From NCBI GenBank assembly GCA_946186895.1, contig CAMHOW010000015.1, positions 1 through 43,448 of the forward strand: a DNA stretch of 43,448 nt, in the 5' to 3' direction. Below, in pieces: positions 8,690 through 16,115 of this stretch. The position numbers and the translations under genes are program-made. A model generated the notes under the pieces. The model was given only the letters and a program-made list of their open reading frames with translations. It searched no databases and was not told where the DNA came from. Origin of the DNA: an uncultured Fibrobacter sp. (GTDB taxonomy: Bacteria; Fibrobacterota; Fibrobacteria; Fibrobacterales; Fibrobacteraceae). Within the stretch, counting starts at the first letter, position 1. Each line of letters starts with the position of its first letter.

Positions 8690-10117
8690 ATGAAGCTGAG
8701 AATTTATCTTGCTGTATTGGTATTTATTTTGTTTGTAACGTCCTGGGCGTCTGCTGCCGATGGCGTACGTTACAAGGATCGTCTTTTCAAAGTTTCTAAG
8801 GCTAAGACGGTAACCGTCGCCGAGGATGTTCCGTTCCTGGATTCCGATGGTGGCCATAATTACACCACCATTTCCTCGATGATGGAATCCTTCGGTGTAG
8901 AACCGATGATGTACTTCTATGAAGATGAAATCACCAAGAAGCAGCCCCTGCTCATGGATGTGTACGAGCCTGTAGATGACAATGCTGAAAAGCGTGCCGC
9001 CGTTATCGTGTGCCATGGAGGCGCATTCGTGGCGAGTAGCAAGGATGATTTTGGGCAGAAGACGGTGGCCTATACGGATTCCCTTGCGGCCCGTGGCTAT
9101 GTGACAGCCTCGCTGGAATACCGCCAGGGTGTGGTGATGCGGGAAGTGATTCGCGAAGGTGCTGATGAGTATGACGACTACATTGATAGTCTGGCATTCT
9201 CACGGACGGTGTACAAGGCCATACAGGATGTTCATGCCGCAGTTCGCTATTTCCGCAAGAATGCGACAGAGTTGAAAGTCGATACCAACAAGATCTACAT
9301 TGTGGGAAACAGCGCCGGAGGAATGCTTGCCCTTGAAAACGTGTATGCCAGGAGCAAGAAGGATTTCCCGTCTTACATAGAGCAGGAAGATATGGACCCT
9401 CTTGGCGAGTTGGATGAATATGGCGAGACCGGTGTGGGCGGGCACGCCAATGGCGTGGTGGCCTTGTGGGGCGCCATTCACAATGCTGACTTGGTAAAGA
9501 ACAGCAAGGTGCCGGTTTTTCTTGCCCATGGAGATTCGGATTACGTGATGCCCTTTGGTAAGGGCCATGCCATCAGTGACGTGGATCGCATGCTTGGGGA
9601 CAAGAGTTCCTACTTGAAATTGCTGGGAATTAACCTGCATGTATCGACTCCCACCCTTTATGGTAGCGCCGTCGTAGATTCGATCCTCAATGAGGGAAAG
9701 GTCTACCATGAGTTCTACGCTCCGAGGGGCTTTGGCCTGAAGCACGAATTTTACGATGCTACTCGTACCGACGAGGACGGTAATGAAGTTGTGTATGCGG
9801 ATTCTGTACAAAATAAGGTTTTTGCCTTCCTCTACAATTTGGCGGTGGATTCTGTACCGGCATGGCAGAAGCCTACCTCTCTGCCGATGGTGGCCCTGGC
9901 TTTGGCCAGCCGCATCACGATGGGCGAGGGTAACAGGAGCTTTACGGTGGAACGGGGTGAGAACCTCGTATACGGCGTGTTTGAGCTGAATGGCCGTCGG
10001 GTCATGGCAGGCCGGGCCTCTAGGGGCGAAACCGTTAGTCTAGAAGGACTTAGCAACGGGGTCTACTACCTGCGGGTTCAGGGAGAACGTGCCCGCCGGA
10101 TAGGGCTAAGAAAGTAG
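8690..10117 (+). CDS. Secreted alpha/beta hydrolase (esterase-like) with C-terminal sorting-like domain
   Basis: A 475-residue exported hydrolase. A signal peptide (MKLRIYLAVLVFILFVTSWA, cleavage probably after ASA) is followed by an alpha/beta-hydrolase domain: the oxyanion-hole motif CHGGAF near residue 107, the nucleophile elbow GNSAGG near 205, a likely catalytic Asp in HGDSDYV near 281 and a His in GLKHEFYD near 352. This layout resembles carboxylesterases and acetyl-xylan-esterase-like enzymes; the substrate is unknown. The last 60 residues (FELNGRRVMAG... GLSNGVYYLRV) form a small beta domain like the C-terminal sorting domains of type IX secretion substrates. The ATG has no obvious SD sequence. 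Confidence 0.85.
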   Translation: MKLRIYLAVLVFILFVTSWASAADGVRYKDRLFKVSKAKTVTVAEDVPFLDSDGGHNYTTISSMMESFGVEPMMYFYEDEITKKQPLLMDVYEPVDDNAEKRAAVIVCHGGAFVASSKDDFGQKTVAYTDSLAARGYVTASLEYRQGVVMREVIREGADEYDDYIDSLAFSRTVYKAIQDVHAAVRYFRKNATELKVDTNKIYIVGNSAGGMLALENVYARSKKDFPSYIEQEDMDPLGELDEYGETGVGGHANGVVALWGAIHNADLVKNSKVPVFLAHGDSDYVMPFGKGHAISDVDRMLGDKSSYLKLLGINLHVSTPTLYGSAVVDSILNEGKVYHEFYAPRGFGLKHEFYDATRTDEDGNEVVYADSVQNKVFAFLYNLAVDSVPAWQKPTSLPMVALALASRITMGEGNRSFTVERGENLVYGVFELNGRRVMAGRASRGETVSLEGLSNGVYYLRVQGERARRIGLRK

Positions 10118-10146
10118 AAGCAGCTAAAGCGGCCTAAATGTATGCT

Positions 10147-10175
10147 GTCATGCCGGGCTTGACCCGGCATCTCCT
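10147..10175. repeat. Palindromic dispersed repeat upstream of nfnA
   Basis: GTCATGCCGGG-CTTGA-CCCGGCATCT contains a perfect 8-bp stem (10150-10157 / 10163-10170). It resembles the GTCAT-stem-CTTGA-stem-ATCT layout of the element at 21165-21190. TCC and five T follow, so it may also act as a terminator for the hydrolase gene. Confidence 0.65.
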
Positions 10176-10213
10176 TTTTATGGGCCGTTTATTTTTCTAC
10201 TTTTCGTTTCACT

Positions 10214-11101
10214 ATGGCAAAAATTCTCTTTAAAAAACAGTTATCTCCTGCGGTATTCCAATTCCGCGTCGAGGCCCCGCTGATCGCCCAAGAGCGTAAG
10301 GCCGGCCAGTTCATCATCCTCCAGACGAACAAGGACAACGGCGAACGCGTGCCTCTCACCATCGCCGATGCCGACACGACTGAAGGCTCCATCACCCTGA
10401 TTTTCCAGACCGTCGGTAAGACCACCACCGAACTCTCCAAGTTCGAAGTCGGTGACGATATCCCGGTGCTCGTGGGCCCGCTCGGTTCCCCGACCCACAT
10501 CGAGAATTTTGGCCACGTGGTTTGCGTGTGCGGTGGCGTGGGCATTGCCCCGATGCACCCGATCGTCCAGGCCATGAAGAAGGCCGGCAACAAGGTCACC
10601 ATCATCATGGGTGCCCGTAACGAAAGCCTCTTCCTCATGAAGGAAGAAATGACCGCCCTCGCCGACGAAATCATTTTCATGACCGACGACGGCTCCTACG
10701 GCCGCAAGGGTCTCGTGACCGAACCGCTGAAGGAACTCTGCGAAGACACGAAGGGCAAGCCGGACATGGTGCTCGCCATCGGTCCTCCGATCATGATGAA
10801 GTTCTGCGCCCTCACCACCAAGCCCTACGGCGTGAAGACCGTCGTGAGCCTCAACAGCATCATGGTGGACGGAACCGGCATGTGCGGTGGCTGCCGCGTG
10901 ACTATCGGCGGCAAGACGAAGTTCGTCTGCGTCGATGGCCCGGAATTCGACGGCCACGAAGTCGACTGGAACAACATGCTCCAGCGCATGGGCGCCTTCA
11001 AGCCCCAGGAACAGGAAGCCTTGCACCGCTTCGGTGCCAACGACGGCCACAAGTGCAACATTGATAAGATGGCTGACGCAAAGGCCAAGGAGAGCAAGTA
11101 A
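10214..11101 (+). CDS. nfnA: NfnA-type ferredoxin:NADP+ oxidoreductase subunit (FAD/NAD-binding, 2Fe-2S)
   Basis: A 295-residue flavoprotein of the dihydroorotate-dehydrogenase electron-transfer family (also annotated sulfide dehydrogenase beta subunit). With the next gene it would form the electron-bifurcating NfnAB complex, coupling NADH and reduced ferredoxin to NADP+. An FAD-binding barrel (residues about 1-100, with RVPLTIAD) precedes an NAD-binding fold (CGGVGIAPMHPIVQAM near 103). The C-terminal iron-sulfur motif VDGTGMCGGC...FVC near 217-240 supplies an Asp and three Cys, as in NfnA. The stop and the next start share a base (TAATG), so the two genes are translationally coupled. No SD precedes the ATG, only T-rich sequence. 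Confidence 0.88.
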   Translation: MAKILFKKQLSPAVFQFRVEAPLIAQERKAGQFIILQTNKDNGERVPLTIADADTTEGSITLIFQTVGKTTTELSKFEVGDDIPVLVGPLGSPTHIENFGHVVCVCGGVGIAPMHPIVQAMKKAGNKVTIIMGARNESLFLMKEEMTALADEIIFMTDDGSYGRKGLVTEPLKELCEDTKGKPDMVLAIGPPIMMKFCALTTKPYGVKTVVSLNSIMVDGTGMCGGCRVTIGGKTKFVCVDGPEFDGHEVDWNNMLQRMGAFKPQEQEALHRFGANDGHKCNIDKMADAKAKESK

Positions 11102-12600
11102 TGTCTGAACATTTGACTCGTGAACAGTTGGACGCCGCCGCCAAGGTGGAACTTGAAAAGATTAAGGCCCTTCCGCAGCCGCTCAAGCCCAAGGACAAGA
11201 CTGCTATTCCGGCCCAGCCGATGCCGCAGCTCGAACCCAGCTACCGCGCCCGCGTGATGGAAGAAGTGGCTCAGGGTTACACCGAAGCCCAGGCCATCGT
11301 GGAAGCCAACCGCTGCCTCGCTTGTAAGAAGCCGTTCTGCGTCGAAAGCTGCCCGGTGCACATCGACATTCCGGCCTTCATCGCGAAGATTGCCGAAGGT
11401 GACTTCAAGGCCGCTATCGCCAAGATTAAGGAAACCAGCTTGCTCCCGGCTATCTGCGGCCGTGTTTGCCCGCAGGAACGCCAGTGCCAGATGAACTGCA
11501 CCATGGGCAAGATGCACAAGGACGTGAACCAGGCTGTGGCTATCGGCCGCCTGGAACGCTTTGCTGCCGACTACGAACGCAACAACGGTGGTGCCTCTGT
11601 GCCGGCCGTGAAGCCTGCTACCGGCAAGAAGGTGGCTGTGATCGGTTCCGGTCCTGCCGGTCTGGTTGTCGCTGCCGACGTGCGCCGCGAAGGCCACGAC
11701 GTGACCATCTTCGAAGCTTTCCACAAGCTGGGTGGTGTGGTTCGCTACGGTATTCCTGAATTCCGTCTGCCCAAGAAGATTGTGGACAACGAAATCGAAT
11801 CTCTCGCTGCCATGGGCGTGAAGTTCGAGACCAACTTTGTGATTGGCCGTACCCGCAAGCTCAAGGACCTGATTGACAAGGACGGCTTTGACGCCGTGTT
11901 CGTCGGTACCGGTGCTGGCCTCCCGCTGTTCATGAACATCGAAGGTGAAAACCTGGTGGGTGTGTTCGCCGCTAACGAATACCTGACCCGCGCTAACCTG
12001 ATGCGCGCCTATGACAAGGAACATGCCGATACTCCGATGTGGCCCGGCAAGAACGTGGTCGTTCTCGGTGGTGGTAACGTCGCTATGGACGCTGCCCGTA
12101 TGGCTCTCCGTCTCGGTGCCGAAAAGGTCCGCATCGTTTACCGCCGCAGCATGAACGAACTTCCGGCCCGTAAGGAAGAAGTTCTCCATGCCCAGGAAGA
12201 GGGTGTCGAATTCTGCGTTCTGCAGAACCCGGCCAAGATTCTTGGCGACGAAGCCGGCCACGTGCGCGGCATGCTCGTCGACAAGTACGAACTCGGCGAA
12301 CCCGACGAAAAGGGCCGTCCGCGTCCGGTCAAGGTCGAAGGTGCAAGCTTCGAAATCGAATGCGACACCGTGCTCGTTGCTATCGGTAACGGTTCCAACC
12401 CGCTTATCAGCAACACCACGCCGGAACTCTCCGTCGACAAGAAGGGTCACATCCTTCTCGAAGATGCAACCGCCAACAAGACCTTCATGGAGAAGGTTTA
12501 TGCCGGTGGTGACATCGTGCTCGGCGCTGCTACCGTAATCCTCGCCATGGGCGAAGGGCGTCGCGCTGCTGCAGGCATTAACGAATATTTGAAGAAATAA
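11101..12600 (+). CDS. nfnB: NfnB / glutamate synthase small subunit-like oxidoreductase
   Basis: A 499-residue flavoprotein. Its N-terminal domain binds two 4Fe-4S clusters through cysteines in RCLACKKPFCVESCP (about residues 72-86) and CGRVCPQERQCQMNC (about 119-133). The FAD-binding motif VIGSGPAG is near 180 and the NADP-binding motif VLGGGNVAMDAAR near 320. The C-terminal AGGDIVLGAATVILAMGEGR closes the FAD site. The same architecture occurs in homotetrameric GltA-like proteins, but tight coupling to the FAD/2Fe-2S subunit upstream favours NfnB of the NADH-dependent ferredoxin:NADP+ oxidoreductase. It would supply NADPH in a strictly fermentative anaerobe, which is an inference from family knowledge. 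A terminator follows. Confidence 0.88.
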   Translation: MSEHLTREQLDAAAKVELEKIKALPQPLKPKDKTAIPAQPMPQLEPSYRARVMEEVAQGYTEAQAIVEANRCLACKKPFCVESCPVHIDIPAFIAKIAEGDFKAAIAKIKETSLLPAICGRVCPQERQCQMNCTMGKMHKDVNQAVAIGRLERFAADYERNNGGASVPAVKPATGKKVAVIGSGPAGLVVAADVRREGHDVTIFEAFHKLGGVVRYGIPEFRLPKKIVDNEIESLAAMGVKFETNFVIGRTRKLKDLIDKDGFDAVFVGTGAGLPLFMNIEGENLVGVFAANEYLTRANLMRAYDKEHADTPMWPGKNVVVLGGGNVAMDAARMALRLGAEKVRIVYRRSMNELPARKEEVLHAQEEGVEFCVLQNPAKILGDEAGHVRGMLVDKYELGEPDEKGRPRPVKVEGASFEIECDTVLVAIGNGSNPLISNTTPELSVDKKGHILLEDATANKTFMEKVYAGGDIVLGAATVILAMGEGRRAAAGINEYLKK

Positions 12601-12606
12601 ACTTCT

Positions 12607-12653
12607 TCAAATCTTAGATTTGAGAAAAGATGGTCATTCGACCATCTTTTTTT
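12607..12653 (+). terminator. Tandem hairpins ending in a rho-independent terminator after nfnB
   Basis: A first hairpin (TCAAATC-TTA-GATTTGA, 12607-12623) is followed by AAAAGATGGTC-ATTC-GACCATCTTTT (12625-12650), a perfect 11-bp stem whose 3' arm runs into seven T. Confidence 0.92.
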
Positions 12654-12706
12654 GTGCTTGATGTAAATGATATACAAAATCTATCATTTTGATTAGAATT
12701 ATATAT

Positions 12707-12735
12707 TTGACTTTATGGATTGGTAAGGGTATATT
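12707..12735 (+). promoter_or_regulatory. Strong promoter of the secreted-peptide / L,D-transpeptidase operon
   Basis: TTGACT at 12707-12712 and TATATT at 12730-12735 with a 17-base spacer lie after an AT-rich stretch. The bases after the -10 element read ATGGGAGTAAA, identical to the promoter at 16053-16081. Confidence 0.85.
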
Positions 12736-12776
12736 ATGGGAGTAAAGAACAAGAAACTCTCGTCAAGGAGCCTATC

Positions 12777-12968
12777 ATGAAAAAGCTTATTCTTATCGCC
12801 GCTATGTTTACTGCAACATTTGCATTTAGCCAGGGGACGTTCCCTCCTAAATGTCCGAGGCCGGAGGGTGTTTTCGTTCAAAATGAGGCCTTTATTCCGT
12901 CTAGCCTTTACGCCGCCACCGCTGAAACTAAATTTCTCCCTGTGGTAACCCTTGCTTGGGTTATCTAG
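12777..12968 (+). CDS. Small secreted peptide, translationally linked to the L,D-transpeptidase
   Basis: A 63-residue product. The ATG at 12777 is set by AAGGAG six bases upstream. The first 19 residues (MKKLILIAAMFTATFAFSQ) are a clear signal peptide. The mature part is about 44 residues, with PPKCPRPEG near its start, a single cysteine and no recognised family. The stop codon sits directly before a hairpin that hides the ribosome binding site of the next gene, so translation of this frame should affect that gene. It could be a true exported peptide or mainly a leader frame. Confidence 0.65.
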   Translation: MKKLILIAAMFTATFAFSQGTFPPKCPRPEGVFVQNEAFIPSSLYAATAETKFLPVVTLAWVI

Positions 12969-12988
12969 CCTCAAATGATATTGAGGAG
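12969..12988 (+). promoter_or_regulatory. Hairpin sequestering the L,D-transpeptidase ribosome binding site
   Basis: CCTCAA (12969-12974) pairs with TTGAGG (12981-12986), covering most of the SD TTGAGGAG. The upstream arm begins at the base after the TAG stop of the small peptide gene, so a terminating ribosome would melt it. A second hairpin (GGTAACCC / GGGTTATC) overlaps the last codons of the peptide gene. Confidence 0.6.
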
Positions 12989-12994
12989 TCCATC

Positions 12995-13714
12995 ATGCTG
13001 AATATCAAGAGTCTTGTTACCACTGCACTTACCGTCTTGGTGCTTGCCTTTACGGCCTATGCAGCCGATGGTTCGTCTTCGAATGCAAATTCCATCGGCG
13101 AGTCTCCGGAATGGGTGACGAGACTGCCCGAAGCTGATACGGCAAAGCAGCTTTTTGTGGTGGCTGTTTATGAAGGTTCAACGGCATGGGTCTCGATGCA
13201 TAGTAAGGACAAATTAGGCAAGTGGCAGATGATTATGTCCACTCCAGGTTTTATTGGCAAGAATGGACTTGGCAAGACCAAGGAAGGCGACGGCAAGACT
13301 CCCGTGGGCACGTTTAAGTTCAACAAGGCTTTCGGAAATTCCGAAAACCCGGGAACGGCTTTTGAATACACTAGGGCCGATGGCAACACCTACTGGTCAG
13401 GCGACATGCGCAAGGGCAAGCACTACAATGAACTGGTGAGCCTCAAGGATATGCCCGACTTGGATAAGGAAAACAGCGAACGTATCGCCGATTACCCGAT
13501 TCACTACCAATATTGCCTAAACATCAGCTACAATGCCGAGGGCACTCCGGGTAAGGGCTCGGCCATATTCCTGCATGTGTTTGGCGACCGCAAGCCCTTT
13601 ACGGGCGGCTGCGTAGCGATTCCTTTGGACATGATGCGTTTTGTAATGCAAAATGTGTCCAAGGATTGCGTCGTGATTATCGATTCCCTCGAGAATCTCG
13701 GCGGAAGCTTTTAA
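12995..13714 (+). CDS. L,D-transpeptidase family protein (YkuD-like)
   Basis: A 239-residue exported enzyme; the ATG at 12995 follows TTGAGGAG. Residues 1-24 form a signal peptide ending AAYA/ADG-like. The catalytic domain (about residues 50-239) shows the entry motif EGDGKTPVGTF near 94 and the active-site motif LHVFGDRKPFTGGCVAIP near 198-215, where the His and the Cys of TGGC are the catalytic residues of YkuD-superfamily enzymes. These form or edit 3-3 peptidoglycan cross-links or attach proteins to peptidoglycan. The variant TGGC instead of SxGC resembles the YafK branch. It is convergent with the PAP2 gene, one base apart. Confidence 0.85.
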   Translation: MLNIKSLVTTALTVLVLAFTAYAADGSSSNANSIGESPEWVTRLPEADTAKQLFVVAVYEGSTAWVSMHSKDKLGKWQMIMSTPGFIGKNGLGKTKEGDGKTPVGTFKFNKAFGNSENPGTAFEYTRADGNTYWSGDMRKGKHYNELVSLKDMPDLDKENSERIADYPIHYQYCLNISYNAEGTPGKGSAIFLHVFGDRKPFTGGCVAIPLDMMRFVMQNVSKDCVVIIDSLENLGGSF

Positions 13715-13715
13715 C

Positions 13716-14660
13716 TCATCTTCTGTTCAGCAGCTTCATCACCAGCGGCCAAAGCACAAAGACATAGACCATCAGGAATCCGCGGGCGAAGAACTTGGCC
13801 CATTGGGCAGCCTGTACCGAGCCGGAAGAGGACCCGTGGGAAGAGCTTGCAAGGCTGATGATAAAGAATAGCAGAATGGCGCCCACAAGGGCGTAGGCCA
13901 GGTTATGCTTGCTGAATGCAGGCTTGAACTTTATCCAAGTTTTGTCAACGAATCGGACAACGCAGAAGAATATCAGCTGGCCGATGTCGCCGTAGGCATC
14001 GATTATCATTCTTTGCGGGTCCACCAGGATTTTTCCGTCTACATAGTCCACGTGGTAGGGCTTGAAGGTGATAAAGGCAAGCGCTATCCAGCCAATTACA
14101 AAACCGGCAAGCAGGAACCACTTTTCCTTTTCGGGGTGGGTGTCAAGGTACTTGAAAATCTTGAATGTGGCAAAGAGCATCAGGCAGCTTTCGGCAAGGC
14201 CCACCAGCACGTCTTGCGGCGTATGGACCCCTAGGTAGTTGCGGGAGAATCCGGTCAGCAGAATGCCTGCAATGCAGATAAATGCGATAAAACGCATCCG
14301 CTTCCAGAGTAGCATGGCGAAGCTCCCGTAGACGGGGGTCGCCGTGGTGGTATGCCCGCTGGGGAAGGAATAACCACCCGCCGTCTCGATGGCCTTGCCC
14401 GCAGGTAAAATGCGGGTGTCCCGAATCCAGGGGCGGTAGGCGCAGACGCACAGTTTGACGGTGGCGTTCAGGGCGGTGGTCAGGGACCATGCTGTAAAAC
14501 TGAAAAGCCCCATGCGCTTGCTTACGCACCAGTACACCAGTGCCGGCACAATACACAGGAACGTGACCGCATAAAGCGATATCATTTCCATAAACGGCGT
14601 AAGTGCGTCGTTTATGGCGATCCTGAAATTTTGTAGCAGTAATAGGTATTCGATATCCAT
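13716..14660 (-). CDS. PAP2-family membrane phosphatase
   Basis: A 314-residue integral-membrane protein with about six to eight transmembrane segments. It carries the three phosphatase motifs of type 2 phosphatidic acid phosphatases: K-x6-RP in KLCVCAYRPW (about residue 68), PSGH in YSFPSGHTTT (about 100) and SR-x5-H-x3-D in SRNYLGVHTPQD (about 140). Family members dephosphorylate phosphatidate, undecaprenyl diphosphate or lipid A at the outer face of the inner membrane. The specific substrate is not visible. It lies 16 bases after the Fibrobacter-type lipoprotein gene on the same strand. Confidence 0.88.
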   Translation of the reverse strand: MDIEYLLLLQNFRIAINDALTPFMEMISLYAVTFLCIVPALVYWCVSKRMGLFSFTAWSLTTALNATVKLCVCAYRPWIRDTRILPAGKAIETAGGYSFPSGHTTTATPVYGSFAMLLWKRMRFIAFICIAGILLTGFSRNYLGVHTPQDVLVGLAESCLMLFATFKIFKYLDTHPEKEKWFLLAGFVIGWIALAFITFKPYHVDYVDGKILVDPQRMIIDAYGDIGQLIFFCVVRFVDKTWIKFKPAFSKHNLAYALVGAILLFFIISLASSSHGSSSGSVQAAQWAKFFARGFLMVYVFVLWPLVMKLLNRR

Positions 14661-14676
14661 AGGTGTTAAATGAAGG

Positions 14677-15735
14677 CTACTTCTTTATGCAACGGATAGC
14701 AAGTCCCATGTTAAAATTACCGGGGTAAGCCAATATTCCTGAGTTTTTAGAAATGAATGAGATGTAAAGAGGTCTATTGAAATATGCCGTAGATGTCCAA
14801 AAGAATGCACGTGATTTGTCCGCATCCTTATATCCATCACCATCAAGCCTTCTTCCCGTAGGAAGAATTTTGAATCCGTAAGGGTCGTTGTTTAATCCCA
14901 TAAACGATTCAAACTTGATTGCAGCAAAAGGATTTCTGACCTTTATTGAATCGGGAGTAGTCTCTGTATAAAAGTCTAAAGTAGTTGCAAGTAGAATTTC
15001 CCATGATTTTTTGGTCGGAACTTTCCAACCATCGGGACATGCTTCTTTTACCACATCGAACCTATAAAGTCGGCCATATTTCTTGCAATTTTCAGCCTTA
15101 CCCTCATAACAGTAACTATTACTGACTTTATAGTTCAAGTTTTCCGCCATCCAGGTCTGTTTGCCAATTTTTACGGTCTTGTAGGTCTTGCCGTCGCGTT
15201 CGTCTTTGAACGTTCCCTTGACCACGGTTTTAGGGTCCACGGGTTCGCCACTATCGCCGCCGAAGTCCGAAACCCACTCTCCGTCTTCGCAGGCGTAGGT
15301 GTCGTAGATTGTGTCCCTGGGCACCCTGAACATTTCGCCGTCGTTTTCCTCGCCACATTCGCCCAAGTCGTCTTTGGAGTCCACAACCGGGATTTCTATG
15401 GTGAAGTTATCGCCGCTGAAATCGTTTTCCCATTTGCCATTGTCGCACATATAGAAACTGCTGTCGGCCTTTACATAAACCGTCTTGAACTCGTTTTCGT
15501 CGCCACACTTTTCCTTTTTAAGGTCGTCGGCAGACTCGAAAATAGGCACGCCCATTTCTTCAAGTTCTTCTAGGGTGAACATGTAATCTTCTGCGGTCTC
15601 ATTAGTTTCATCTGCACTGCTGCTAGAAGCATTGCTGCAGGCGACAAGGAACAGCGGGAAAGAGATTGCCACGCACCTAAGGGTGCTCGCAATGACAAAA
15701 CGCTTGCTCGGAATGATGCTTTTCTTGAAAGCCAT
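14677..15735 (-). CDS. Lipoprotein with Fibrobacter succinogenes major paralogous domain
   Basis: A 352-residue lipoprotein. The ATG at 15735 is preferred because GAGAGG lies five bases upstream; a GTG six bases earlier is possible. The signal ends in the lipobox LVAC (Cys33), followed by a Ser-rich linker. Two imperfect repeats of about 70 residues follow, each with paired cysteines (KCGDENEFKTVYV...CDNGKW and ECGEENDGEMFRV...CEDGEW). The C-terminal 170 residues are the TIGR02145-type domain: GKTYKTVKIGKQTWMAENLN, then CPDGWKVPTKKSWE, and finally FWTSTAY and AIRCIKK. This domain is hugely expanded in Fibrobacter; its role is unknown, presumably at the cell surface. Confidence 0.9.
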   Translation of the reverse strand: MAFKKSIIPSKRFVIASTLRCVAISFPLFLVACSNASSSSADETNETAEDYMFTLEELEEMGVPIFESADDLKKEKCGDENEFKTVYVKADSSFYMCDNGKWENDFSGDNFTIEIPVVDSKDDLGECGEENDGEMFRVPRDTIYDTYACEDGEWVSDFGGDSGEPVDPKTVVKGTFKDERDGKTYKTVKIGKQTWMAENLNYKVSNSYCYEGKAENCKKYGRLYRFDVVKEACPDGWKVPTKKSWEILLATTLDFYTETTPDSIKVRNPFAAIKFESFMGLNNDPYGFKILPTGRRLDGDGYKDADKSRAFFWTSTAYFNRPLYISFISKNSGILAYPGNFNMGLAIRCIKK

Positions 15736-15786
15736 AATCACCTCTCGCGAAATATTTCATAAGAAATATACATATTGTTTCCACGT

Positions 15787-15918
15787 GCAACTCTTGATAC
15801 CCGCACTGGAGAAATCAAACAGGGCCACTGGTTCGACCTGCAGGGCCGCCAATTGAAGGGCAAGCCCTCCATCAAGGGCAAGTACCTGCACAACGGCAGT
15901 GTGGAAGTGGTAAAATAA
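15787..15918 (+). pseudogene. Remnant C-terminal end of an adhesin-like gene
   Basis: Forty-three codons and a TAA stop read in frame and match the last residues of the intact adhesin at 16116-20483: TLDTRTGEIK here against TLNTRTGEIK there, then WFDLQGRQLKGKPS and KGKYLHNG in both. No start codon or upstream part of the gene remains; the sequence before it is the leader of the divergent lipoprotein. The terminator downstream has survived. It is best explained as a truncated paralogue left by deletion or recombination in a tandem family. Confidence 0.85.
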
Positions 15919-15945
15919 CCACATTTTCGCAAAATCGCGGCATTT

Positions 15946-15976
15946 GCCCGCCCTTGGTAGAAAAGGCGGGCTTTTC
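15946..15976 (+). terminator. Terminator belonging to the decayed adhesin copy
   Basis: GCCCGCC (15946-15952) and GGCGGGC (15965-15971) form a perfect 7-bp stem with a 12-base loop, followed by TTTTCT. Confidence 0.75.
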
Positions 15977-16052
15977 TATATTTGTGCTGTCATCTACCTT
16001 AAGTATGCTGAAGCTATAAATATTTTTTATTAATTTGATAAAAACAATATAT

Positions 16053-16081
16053 TTGACTTAATGAATAGTCTTAAATATATT
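16053..16081 (+). promoter_or_regulatory. Strong promoter of the adhesin gene
   Basis: TTGACT at 16053-16058 and TATATT at 16076-16081 are 17 bases apart, preceded by an AT-rich stretch and followed by ATGGGAGTAAA. The element is nearly superimposable on the promoter at 12707-12735. Confidence 0.85.
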
Positions 16082-16115
16082 ATGGGAGTAAAAGAATTTA
16101 CTTCAGAGGTCTATC

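Noticed and set aside
10825..12450. A 541-codon minus-strand frame opposite nfnB
   Set aside because: Composition (His, Val, Asp, Phe) is typical of the antisense of highly biased codons; nfnA and nfnB fully explain the region.
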